From assembly GCF_017873175.1 (NCBI RefSeq), contig NZ_JAGGJW010000013.1, positions 62,001 to 126,000 of the forward strand: a stretch of DNA of 64,000 nt. The letters run 5' to 3'. Positions 18,013-25,797 of this stretch are shown here, one piece after another. The position numbers were made by a program, and so were the translations under genes. The DNA comes from Neorhizobium petrolearium (lineage in GTDB: Bacteria; Pseudomonadota; Alphaproteobacteria; Rhizobiales; Rhizobiaceae). The notes beneath the pieces were generated by a model. That model worked only from the letters and a program-made list of their open reading frames with translations, had not been told where the DNA came from and did no database searches. How positions within the stretch are numbered: the stretch's first letter is position 1; each line of letters begins with the position of its first letter.

Positions 18013-18840
18013 TCAGGTTTCGGTTCTTCGCTCCAGCCAGCCCGGATCGTATTCCGGAAGCGGGATCGCATCGAGAAGCGCGCGGGTGTAGGCAGCGGAA
18101 GGGCTTGCAAAAACCTGCTCGCAAGGCCCTTCCTCGACAACTTTTCCGAGCCGCATCACATAGACATAGTCGCAGACGGCTCGAATGACAGAGAGGTCAT
18201 GACTGATGAAGGCCATGGCAAGTCCGAGTTCGCGGGAAAGGCTCTTCAACAGTCTCAGCGCCTGTGCTTGGGTGGAGACGTCGAGACCGGAGACAATTTC
18301 ATCGGCCAGTACGAAATCGGGCTGCATCAGGACGGCACGCGCAATGCCGATGCGCTGGCGCTGGCCGCCGGAAAGTTCGTGTGGGTATCGCTCGAGACAG
18401 GCGGCGGGCAGGGATACACGGTCAAGTACGGATTTTACCTGCTCCAGCGCCGTTGCCGCGTCGCCGGCCAGGCCATGCAGGAGGAGCGGACCCGTCAGGA
18501 TGCGGCGGATCGTATGGCGCGGGTTCAGCGACGCCATGGGGTCCTGGAAGATCATCTGCATGCGCCGGCGCAGCGGCCGCATCTCGGTTTCCGGGATATG
18601 GGTAATGTCACGACCGTCGAATGCGATCTTGCCGGCAGAGACATCGACGAGGCGGAGTAGGGCACGGCCAAGCGTCGTTTTGCCGGAGCCGGATTCTCCG
18701 ACGATGCCGACCGTCTGGCCCCTGCCGATGCGGATATCGACGCCGTGCAGGACAGGCGTCGATGGTTTGCTGCCGAACAGGCCGGCGTGCTTGCCGTAGG
18801 TGACTTTGATGCCGGTGGCGACGAGCAGGTTTTGATCCAT
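18013..18840 (-). CDS. Oligopeptide-type ABC transporter ATPase (DppF-like)
   Basis: Second ATPase of the 18013-23305 transporter, 275 residues. Walker A GESGSGKTT, signature LSGGQRQR, Walker B FVLADEIVSGLD (the usual DEP is DEI here, as in many DppF-like proteins) and switch FISHDLS. An in-frame TTG at 18843 exists, but the ATG at 18840 overlaps the upstream stop as TGATG and is preferred. It is the last gene of its transporter operon, about 110 bases before the start of the monooxygenase operon. Confidence 0.9.
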   Translation of the reverse strand: MDQNLLVATGIKVTYGKHAGLFGSKPSTPVLHGVDIRIGRGQTVGIVGESGSGKTTLGRALLRLVDVSAGKIAFDGRDITHIPETEMRPLRRRMQMIFQDPMASLNPRHTIRRILTGPLLLHGLAGDAATALEQVKSVLDRVSLPAACLERYPHELSGGQRQRIGIARAVLMQPDFVLADEIVSGLDVSTQAQALRLLKSLSRELGLAMAFISHDLSVIRAVCDYVYVMRLGKVVEEGPCEQVFASPSAAYTRALLDAIPLPEYDPGWLERRTET

Positions 18841-19700
18841 CAACTGATCCCGATCTCCTGGCGAAGTTCGCGGAAGACGGCTTCCGGCACGGGCTCCAGT
18901 CCCGCATCCGGTCGGTCGTAACGGGGGCCTGCGGCAATCAGCGCCTTCGTATAGGCGTGGTTCGGGTTTTCCAGCACGTTGCGCACCGGCCCTTCCTCGA
19001 TGACCTTGCCAGCGTAAAGCAGCGTGACGCTGTCACAGATCTGCGCCACGATGCCAAGGTCATGGGTAACGAAGAGCACGCCGGTGCCGCGCGCCGACTG
19101 CATGTGGCGGATGAGGCGGAGGATTTCCTTCTGTACCGTCACGTCGAGCGCGGTCGTCGGTTCGTCAGCGATGACCAGTTCCGGCTCGACGGCGAAGGCA
19201 GCGGCGATCAACACACGTTGGCGCATGCCGCCGGAGAGCTGATGCGGAAAGCTCTTCATCACCCGGTCGGGATCGCGGATCTGCACGTCGGCCAGCAATT
19301 GCAGCGCATGGGCCTCTGCTGTTCTGGCGGACATGTCGCGCTTCAGTTTCAGACCGTCCGCGAGCTGTGCGCCAATGCGGCGGGCAGGATTGAGGGCCGT
19401 CTGCGGATCCTGTGGAATCAGTGCGATTTCCGAGCCCATAATGCTGCGCAGTTCCTGCGGCTTCATGCTCAAAAGGTCGCGGCCTTTGAAATTGATCCAG
19501 CCGCCTGTGATACGCACCGTTCGCGGCAGGATACCGAGGATGGCCTTGGCGATCGTCGATTTGCCGGCGCCGCTTTCGCCGACGAGGCCGCGGACGCCAC
19601 CGTTCTTCAGCGTCAGGCCGACATCACGCAGGACCGGCATGCCGCCTTCGCGGTCGGAAACGGCTGAAAGACCGGTTACGGTGAGCAGGTTTTCCGTCAT
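18840..19700 (-). CDS. Oligopeptide-type ABC transporter ATPase (DppD-like)
   Basis: First ATPase of the second transporter, 286 residues. Walker A GESGAGKST, signature LSGGMRQR, Walker B LVIADEPTTALD and FVTHDLG are all seen. The C-terminal peptide-transporter extension is short: it stops soon after ENPNHAYTKAL and lacks the cysteine cluster seen in the first operon's ATPases. The frame extends to 19802, but ATG 19700 overlaps the permease stop (ATGA). Confidence 0.9.
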   Translation of the reverse strand: MTENLLTVTGLSAVSDREGGMPVLRDVGLTLKNGGVRGLVGESGAGKSTIAKAILGILPRTVRITGGWINFKGRDLLSMKPQELRSIMGSEIALIPQDPQTALNPARRIGAQLADGLKLKRDMSARTAEAHALQLLADVQIRDPDRVMKSFPHQLSGGMRQRVLIAAAFAVEPELVIADEPTTALDVTVQKEILRLIRHMQSARGTGVLFVTHDLGIVAQICDSVTLLYAGKVIEEGPVRNVLENPNHAYTKALIAAGPRYDRPDAGLEPVPEAVFRELRQEIGIS

Positions 19701-20593
19701 CGTCTGAGCACCGGATCGAGCGCCCGGCGCAGGCCGCTGCCAAGCTGATTGAAAGCGAGAACCGTGGTGAAGAGTACCGCGAGCGGCGCCACAAGCAGCC
19801 ACCAGGCATGGTGGATGAGCTGCCGCCCCTGCGCGATCATGCCGCCCCAGGTGGGTGTGTCGGACGATACCGACAGGCCGACGAAGGAGAGGATTGCTTC
19901 GACAACGACGGCAATGCCCATTTCGAGACTCACCAGCGCGATCAGTATCGGCACGATATTGGGGAAGATTTCCCGCGTCAGGATTTTCATGCGCGGGAAG
20001 CCCGCGGTGCGGGCGGCCGTTACGTAATCGAGCTGCGACTGGGCGAGCGTTTCGGCGCGCACGACGCGGCAGAAGCGGGTCCAGTCAATAATGACGATCG
20101 CAGCAATCACCGAATGCACGCCGGAGCCGAAGACTGCGACGAGCAGGATGGAGAGCAGGACTGGCGGAAAGGCCATCCAGATGTCGACGATCCTTGAGAT
20201 GATCCGGTCCGCCCACCCACCATACCAGCCGGCCAGCAGGCCGAGTATGGTGCCGATCAGCGCCGCGAGGCTCGCCGAGACGATAGCGACGAGCAAGGCG
20301 ATCCGGCTGCCGTAGATCAGGCGGGATAGGACGTCGCGGCCGAGGTCATCGGTGCCGAGGTAGTAACCGGGTTCGGCGCCGTCGAGCCAGGCGGGCGGCA
20401 GCGAGCCCAGCATCAGATCCTGTTCCAGCGGATCCTTTGGCGCGATGAAAGGCGCGAAGATCGCGATGACGACCAGGAGCAGGATGAAGCTACCGCCGAA
20501 CAGCACTTGTCGTTCGGCGAATAGGTTCCGCAATCGTGACGGGGTGCGACGAGGCTTGGCCGCCGGGCCAGTGATGGTGATGGGCTCAGCCAT
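19697..20593 (-). CDS. Oligopeptide-type ABC transporter permease (DppC-like)
   Basis: A 298-residue inner-membrane permease. It has an Arg-rich N-terminal tail, a first membrane helix around residues 30-52, the family loop YLGTDDLGRDVLSRL, and the coupling loop AARTAGFPRMKILTREIFPN. Start ATG 20593 overlaps the upstream permease stop by eight bases and replaces a longer frame. It forms the channel with the DppB-like protein at 20586-21593. Confidence 0.9.
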   Translation of the reverse strand: MAEPITITGPAAKPRRTPSRLRNLFAERQVLFGGSFILLLVVIAIFAPFIAPKDPLEQDLMLGSLPPAWLDGAEPGYYLGTDDLGRDVLSRLIYGSRIALLVAIVSASLAALIGTILGLLAGWYGGWADRIISRIVDIWMAFPPVLLSILLVAVFGSGVHSVIAAIVIIDWTRFCRVVRAETLAQSQLDYVTAARTAGFPRMKILTREIFPNIVPILIALVSLEMGIAVVVEAILSFVGLSVSSDTPTWGGMIAQGRQLIHHAWWLLVAPLAVLFTTVLAFNQLGSGLRRALDPVLRR

Positions 20594-21593
20594 GGCGGAG
20601 CCTCGGATTAAGCGCAGCGGCAAGCAGGTCTACGGCGAGGTTGATGACGATGAAGATCGCGCCAAAGACCAGAACGAGGCCCTGGATGAGCGGCAGGTCA
20701 CGATTGATGACGGCGTCAATCGCCATGTTGCCGATGCCGGGATAGGCGAAGATGCGCTCGACGATGACTGTGCCGCCGACAAGGAAGGTGAACTGCACGC
20801 CGGTGAGCGAGAGAGCGGGGCCGACAGCATTGCGCAGCGCCTCCTGCAGCACAAGCCGCATTTCCGACATGCCTTTCAGCCGTGCCAGCAGGACGTAATC
20901 CTGTACCATGGCCTCCAGCAGCGCTTCCTTGAGAATGCGGGTGATAACGGTCGCAAGCGGCAGGGCGAGTGCCAGAACCGGCATCACTATATGGGCGGCA
21001 ACATCGAAGAAGACGCCCAAGCGGAACCGGACGAGGCTTTCGAGGAGATAGAAGGGGGTGAGGAAATCGATCGATAGCGTCGGGTCGATGCGGCCCGAGA
21101 GGGGGAATACAGGTATGAAGACGCCAACAAACAGAACCAGCGCCAGCGCCCATACGAAATCCGGCACGGCGAGCAATACGCCATTGATCGCGTCGATTGC
21201 CGGTTCCAGCGGCGTGCGGCGGACCAGCGTGCCGGCCACAGCGACCGCGCCGCCTACAGCCAAGGCGACGATCAAGGCCGCGAACGCGAGTTCAAGGGTG
21301 GCGGGCAAGCGCCCAAGCAGCAATTCCAGCACGTCGCGGCGGAGCGAGATTGAGGTGCCGAAATCGCCCATCAACACGGACTGAAGCCAGACGCCGAACT
21401 GCGCCGGCAAGCTGAGGTCAAGGCCGTATCTGGCGCGTAGCGCGGCGATGTCGGCGGGACTGGCCCCCGGCGCGATCATCATGGCGATCGGATCGCCCGG
21501 CACGACCCGCAGGAGCACGAATACGATCACGGCGACGCCGAGCAATGTCACGGCTGCCACGATCAGTCTGTTGAGGATGGATACTGCGATCAA
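20586..21593 (-). CDS. Oligopeptide-type ABC transporter permease (DppB-like), TTG start
   Basis: A 335-residue permease with six membrane segments, beginning LNRLIVAAVTLLGVAVIVFV and followed by the VVPGDPI motif of the family. The coupling loop reads ARLKGMSEMRLVLQEALRN. No ATG fits. A TTG at 21593 has GGGAG seven bases upstream and gives the expected short N-terminus. A RIME-like repeat separates it from the binding-protein gene, and its hairpins could lower permease expression relative to the binding protein. Confidence 0.88.
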   Translation of the reverse strand: MIAVSILNRLIVAAVTLLGVAVIVFVLLRVVPGDPIAMMIAPGASPADIAALRARYGLDLSLPAQFGVWLQSVLMGDFGTSISLRRDVLELLLGRLPATLELAFAALIVALAVGGAVAVAGTLVRRTPLEPAIDAINGVLLAVPDFVWALALVLFVGVFIPVFPLSGRIDPTLSIDFLTPFYLLESLVRFRLGVFFDVAAHIVMPVLALALPLATVITRILKEALLEAMVQDYVLLARLKGMSEMRLVLQEALRNAVGPALSLTGVQFTFLVGGTVIVERIFAYPGIGNMAIDAVINRDLPLIQGLVLVFGAIFIVINLAVDLLAAALNPRLRHG

Positions 21594-21606
21594 TCAACTA
21601 CTCCCT

Positions 21607-21766
21607 CTTCTCCCCAGCGGGGAGAAGATGTGCCCGCCAGGGCAGATGAGGGGGATGAGGAACGCCAGCGACGAATATCCTAAGCGGCAAGCGCAGGATA
21701 GATCGCGTCATACTGCCCCTCATCCAGTCCTTCGGACCTCCTTCTCCCCGCCGGGGGAAGGAGAAG
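21607..21766. repeat. RIME-like palindromic mosaic repeat
   Basis: Four hairpins lie in 160 bases: 21607-21627 (9-bp stem CTTCTCCCC), 21631-21644 (TGCCC/GGGCA), 21727-21737 (GTCC/GGAC) and about 21740-21766 (CTTCTCCCC again). The outer arms carry the GATGAGGGG / CCCCTCATCC complement. This matches what is known of Rhizobium-specific intergenic mosaic elements. It sits between a binding-protein gene and its permease, with no frame through it. Confidence 0.75.
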
Positions 21767-21769
21767 CAA

Positions 21770-23305
21770 TCAGGCCTTTGACACCAACGTTGGTTGCAGC
21801 GCGCCGGAAACGTTCGGCACGACCTTCAGCTTCTCCTTGTAGACGATCGGCTGGACGTATTGCAGCAACGGGATGACGTAACCCTGTTCGGCGATGTATT
21901 TGCTGACGGCCTTCCAGCCGTCGATACGCTTCTTCTCGTCCTTTTCGCCCCAGAGCGGCATGATCATGTTGTCGAGGTCTTCCGTGTTCCAGACCGAGTG
22001 CGGCGAGGGTCCGAACATGGCGAAGCCGGTGGAGGTCGTCGGGTCGCCGATCGCGTTGCCCCAGTTATAGAAGGCGGCAGGCGCCAGTTGGTCGGCGGCC
22101 CGCAGTTCGTAATGCTTGGCGATCTCGTAGACCTCGATCTCCGCCTCGATGCCAACGCGGCGCCACATGCCGACGATCGCCTGGATCATTTCGTAATCCT
22201 TCGGCTTGAAGCCGCGCGTCGTCTGGATCTTGAATTTTACAGGCCTGTCGGTGGAATAGCCGGAAGCCTTGAGCAGGTCCTTGGCTTTTGCCTGGTCATA
22301 GCCGACCTTGATGGACGCGTCATAGGCATCGTATTCCGGTGCCTCGAGCGTATCGATCGGCACGCCGTAGCCGCGCAGCAGCCGATCGACGATCGCTTTC
22401 TTGTCGATCGCATGATGGGCGGCGAGGCGCACGTTCTTGTCGAGCATGGCGTCGATGTTGTTCAGGAAGATCATTCCGATGTCGGAGATCGGCGTGGCGA
22501 CCCCTTTCAATCCGGCCTTCCCCTTCAGGCGGTCGTATTCTTCATAGGGAATTTCAAGCGTGATGTCGGAAGAGCCGGACTCGATTTCTGCCACACGGGT
22601 AGTTGCATCCGGCACGAACTTGAAAACGACCGTGTCGAAGGCCGGCTTGCCGCCGTAATAGTTCGGATTGGCTTTGAGGCGCAGGAAGGCATTGCCTTCA
22701 TAGGCATCAACCATGTAGGGGCCAGTGCCAACCGGTTTCTTCTCGAACCCTTCCGCGCCGACCTTCTCGTAATAGGCCTTCGGCATCACATAGCCGGTCA
22801 GGAAGGCCATCCATTTGAAGAAGGTCGGGTCATACTGCTTCACGTCGCCCGTGATGCGCTTGCCATCGATCTTGTAGTTGCCGGCAGTCGACCAGACAAA
22901 TTGGATCGGATTGCCGGTTTCCTGTTTGGCGGCGCGTTCCAGCGACCAGATGATGTCTTCCGGCGTGAAGTCGGAGCCGTCGTGCCATTTGACACCTTCG
23001 CGGACGTCCATCCAGATCTGCGTTTTGTCGTCGTTCCAGCCCCAGGCGGTCAGAAGGCCGGGCAGGAAGGAAAGGTCCGGGCCCTGGCCGATGAACTGAT
23101 CGAAGATCGAGCGGTAGATCGCCTGGATCGTCGGGTTGACCGCCGATGGACCAACAGTTGGATCGAAGGAGGGCAGGTTGACGTTATAGGCAATGGTCAG
23201 CGTCGAACTGTCCTGCGCAAAAAGCGCGTTACGTCCGGAAAATACGCCTGTCAGAAAAGTAGCCGTGCCCAAGCTCAATGCCTGGCGCCGGGAGAGCGTC
23301 ATCAT
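21770..23305 (-). CDS. Periplasmic solute-binding protein, family 5, Tat-type leader
   Basis: First gene of the second transporter operon, 511 residues. The N-terminus LSRRQALSLG followed by a hydrophobic run fits a twin-arginine signal, with likely cleavage near ALFAQ. The body is a DppA-like binding protein (DVREGVKWHDGSDFTPEDIIWSL, VGTGPYMV). Tat export suggests a cofactor or folding need, or simply lineage habit. Two ATGs begin the frame after GGAG. The divergent iorA-like gene shares its upstream region, which carries one TTnAA-N2-TTAAA dyad nearest this gene. Confidence 0.9.
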   Translation of the reverse strand: MMTLSRRQALSLGTATFLTGVFSGRNALFAQDSSTLTIAYNVNLPSFDPTVGPSAVNPTIQAIYRSIFDQFIGQGPDLSFLPGLLTAWGWNDDKTQIWMDVREGVKWHDGSDFTPEDIIWSLERAAKQETGNPIQFVWSTAGNYKIDGKRITGDVKQYDPTFFKWMAFLTGYVMPKAYYEKVGAEGFEKKPVGTGPYMVDAYEGNAFLRLKANPNYYGGKPAFDTVVFKFVPDATTRVAEIESGSSDITLEIPYEEYDRLKGKAGLKGVATPISDIGMIFLNNIDAMLDKNVRLAAHHAIDKKAIVDRLLRGYGVPIDTLEAPEYDAYDASIKVGYDQAKAKDLLKASGYSTDRPVKFKIQTTRGFKPKDYEMIQAIVGMWRRVGIEAEIEVYEIAKHYELRAADQLAPAAFYNWGNAIGDPTTSTGFAMFGPSPHSVWNTEDLDNMIMPLWGEKDEKKRIDGWKAVSKYIAEQGYVIPLLQYVQPIVYKEKLKVVPNVSGALQPTLVSKA

Positions 23306-23378
23306 GATCTAACTCCGTTGTTCCCACTCGGCCAAACTGGCGGACAGGCTGTCCGTGTCGGGCTCTTCGTTCGAATGG

Positions 23379-23390
23379 TTGAACGTTAAA
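23379..23390. promoter_or_regulatory. TTnAA-N2-TTAAA operator candidate, second ABC operon
   Basis: TTGAACGTTAAA, followed by ATAAG, about 75 bases upstream of the binding-protein start. It fits the shared dyad with no mismatch in the fixed positions. Confidence 0.5.
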
Positions 23391-23555
23391 ATAAGTGTCG
23401 GATGGCGGCAAGGATTATTTGCGACCGAAACGGGTGTTTTTCACCTCGGCACGCTCGAATAATATGTGTGTGCATATAATTACGCCGTGGTATGTGGTGC
23501 CTTCAGGCGATCTGATCCCCAAAAATAGGCCGTCTAGTCCGTCTGTATTTGTGAA

Positions 23556-23585
23556 TTGACAACTACATGATGTAGAAAATATGCT
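23556..23585 (+). promoter_or_regulatory. Promoter of the iorA-like operon
   Basis: -35 TTGACA at 23556-23561 is a perfect consensus. The best -10 is TATGCT at 23580-23585, with an 18-base spacer, about 50 bases before the ATG. The spacer contains the inverted repeat at 23563-23575. Confidence 0.6.
23563..23575. promoter_or_regulatory. 13-bp inverted repeat in the iorA promoter spacer
   Basis: CTACATGATGTAG has six perfectly paired bases on each side of a central G. It lies exactly between -35 and -10, where a bound repressor would block RNA polymerase. It differs from the TTnAA dyad, so a separate regulator is implied. Confidence 0.55.
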
Positions 23586-23633
23586 TTTGCAAATGTTTGT
23601 GGGTTAAAGCCGAAAAGGCAAAGGGGAACTGCC

Positions 23634-25787
23634 ATGGCTGAGCGGTCTTTTGCGCGCGAAGTCGAGGATTTGAAGCTTGGAGAAGGCGAGATCTTCCGCG
23701 GCGAGGGCATTCTCGCCATCACCAAAGCGCTGCTGCAATCCGGCGTTTCCTATGTGGGCGGATACCAGGGTTCGCCGATCTCTCACTTGATGGATGTCTT
23801 GGCCGACGCAAAGGACATGATGGAAGACCTCGGGGTGCATTTCGAGACTTCGGCCTCCGAAGCGGCTGCCGCCGCGATGCTCTCGGCCTCCGTCATGTAT
23901 CCGGTGCGCGGCGCGGTCACCTGGAAGTCGACCGCCGGCACGAACGTCGCTTCCGATGCCCTTTCCAACCTTTCCTCCGGCGGCGTCAACGGCGGCGCGC
24001 TGATCATCCTCGGCGAGGATTTCGGCGAGGGCTCGTCGATCATGCAGGAGCGTTCCCACGCCTTTGCGATGAAGTCGCAGATGTGGCTTCTCGATCCGCG
24101 GCCGAACCTGCCTTCAATCGTTCAGGCGGTGGAGGATGGTTTCCAGCTTTCTGAAGCATCGAACACGCCGGTCATGCTGGAAGTGCGAATCCGCGCCTGC
24201 CATGTGCATGGCCAGTTCGTCGCCAAGGACAACAAGCGGCCAACTTATACGCTGAAGCAGGCACTTGAAAATCCTGTGCGCGACGTGAACCGTATTGTTC
24301 TGCCGCCGGCAAACTTCATTCACGAGAAGGACAAGCTGGAGCGCCGCTGGCCGGCAGCCGTCAACTTCATCAAGGAGAGGAAACTCAACGAGTTCTTCGG
24401 TCCGGAAGAGGGTGAAATCGGCATTATCATGCTGGGCGGCATGTATAACGGCGTCATGCGCGCCCTGCAGCAACTCGGACTGGCTGACGTCTACGGCAAT
24501 TCATCGATCCCGCTCTACGTGATGAACGTTGCCTATCCGATGGTCGACGAGGAGGTCGTCGATTTCTGTATCGGCAAGAAGGCCGTGATCATGGTCGAGG
24601 AAGGCGCCCCGGAATATATCGAGCAGACGATGCATACACTCCTGCGTCGCCGGGACATTCAGACGAAACTCCACGGCAAGGATATCCTGCCGCTTGGTGG
24701 AGAATATACCGCGCCGGTGATGATGAAGGGTTTGAAAACCTTTATCGAAATGTATGATCGAATCCTGCTTGGCAACCAGCCGCCAGTTCCGGACCCGACA
24801 CCAATCCTGAATGATCCGAAAGTAAAGGCGCTGGCAGAAGTCGTGCCTGCCCGTCCGGCCGGCTTTTGTACTGGTTGTCCGGAGCGACCGATTTTCGCGG
24901 CCATGAAACTGGTCGAAAAGGAACTCGGCGAGCATCACGTCTCAGCGGATATCGGTTGCCATCTCTTCTCGATTTTGCCGCCCTTCAATATCGGGGGCAC
25001 GACGATGGGCTATGGTCTCGGCCCGGCTTCCGCCTCGGCTTTCAATGTCGAGGCGGACAAGCGTTCGATCGCCGTCATGGGCGACGGTGGTTTCTGGCAC
25101 AATGGTCTTGCCACCTCGGTCGGCAACGCGGTTTTCAACAAGCAGGACGGCGTCATTCTTGTCGTCGACAATTATTACTCGGCGGCGACCGGCGGGCAGG
25201 ACATCCTTTCATCGCGCGCTATCAATCCAAACCGCAAGACGAACAATTCAATCGTCAACGCGGTGAAGGGCATCGGGGCCACCTGGGTGCGCCAGATCGA
25301 CCGCACTTATGACGTCGCCAAGATGCGCGACACGTTGAAGGAAGCGCTGACGACCAGGGAGAAGGGCCCGAAGATCATCGTGGCCTCCTCCGAATGCATG
25401 CTGAACAAGCAGCGCCGCGTGAAGCCGCAATTCGCCAAGGCGGTGAAGGATGGCAAGCGCATGGTGAAGGAACGGTTCGGGGTGGACGAAGACGTCTGCA
25501 CGGGTGATCACGCCTGCATTCGTCTCTCCGGCTGTCCGTCGCTTTCGGTCAAGCACACCGATGATCCCCTGAAGGATGATCCGGTTGCGGCGATCGACAA
25601 TAGCTGTGTCGGCTGCGGCAATTGCGGTGAGGTTTCGGAGGCTGCGGTCCTCTGTCCGTCCTTCTATCGCGCCGATGTCATCCACAATCCGAACGGCTGG
25701 GACAGGTTCGTCTACCACTTGCGCAACAAGGTCATCGGGTGGCTTCAGGCCCGCCGCGCTGCCGGTCGCATCATGTTTGCGGATTAA
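23634..25787 (+). CDS. Indolepyruvate:ferredoxin oxidoreductase-like alpha subunit
   Basis: A 717-residue thiamine-diphosphate enzyme of the IorA type. Known IorAB converts arylpyruvates (indolepyruvate, phenylpyruvate) with CoA to aryl-acetyl-CoA and CO2, reducing ferredoxin. Visible parts are an N-terminal GYQGSPISH domain, FCTGCPERPIFAAM near residue 415, the ThDP motif GDGGFWHNG near 483 with its downstream Asn, and C-terminal Cys clusters (CTGDHACIRLSGCP, CVGCGNCGE) from about 620 for Fe-S binding. The partner gene follows after 10 bases. No ferredoxin gene is adjacent. Substrate is inferred from the family, and other 2-oxoacids are possible. Confidence 0.8.
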   Translation: MAERSFAREVEDLKLGEGEIFRGEGILAITKALLQSGVSYVGGYQGSPISHLMDVLADAKDMMEDLGVHFETSASEAAAAAMLSASVMYPVRGAVTWKSTAGTNVASDALSNLSSGGVNGGALIILGEDFGEGSSIMQERSHAFAMKSQMWLLDPRPNLPSIVQAVEDGFQLSEASNTPVMLEVRIRACHVHGQFVAKDNKRPTYTLKQALENPVRDVNRIVLPPANFIHEKDKLERRWPAAVNFIKERKLNEFFGPEEGEIGIIMLGGMYNGVMRALQQLGLADVYGNSSIPLYVMNVAYPMVDEEVVDFCIGKKAVIMVEEGAPEYIEQTMHTLLRRRDIQTKLHGKDILPLGGEYTAPVMMKGLKTFIEMYDRILLGNQPPVPDPTPILNDPKVKALAEVVPARPAGFCTGCPERPIFAAMKLVEKELGEHHVSADIGCHLFSILPPFNIGGTTMGYGLGPASASAFNVEADKRSIAVMGDGGFWHNGLATSVGNAVFNKQDGVILVVDNYYSAATGGQDILSSRAINPNRKTNNSIVNAVKGIGATWVRQIDRTYDVAKMRDTLKEALTTREKGPKIIVASSECMLNKQRRVKPQFAKAVKDGKRMVKERFGVDEDVCTGDHACIRLSGCPSLSVKHTDDPLKDDPVAAIDNSCVGCGNCGEVSEAAVLCPSFYRADVIHNPNGWDRFVYHLRNKVIGWLQARRAAGRIMFAD

Positions 25788-25797
25788 GGACAAGGTT

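Larger units (their letters stand above)
23306..23633. other. 328-bp divergent control region (ABC operon / iorA-like)
   Basis: Contains the dyad at 23379-23390 on the transporter side and an imperfect palindrome ATATGTGTGTGCATAT at 23462-23477. On the iorA side it has a promoter with a 13-bp inverted repeat between -35 and -10. No protein-coding frame of note lies here. Confidence 0.75.

Noticed and set aside
15112..18660. Very long open frame on the plus strand opposite the monooxygenase/reductase and ABC ATPase
   Set aside because: Composition is that of an antisense shadow of GC-rich genes, with no recognisable domain, while the minus strand encodes clear FAD, OYE and ATPase motifs.
21794..23389. 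Long open frame on the plus strand opposite the second binding protein
   Set aside because: Antisense shadow. The minus strand has a signal peptide and full binding-protein blocks.
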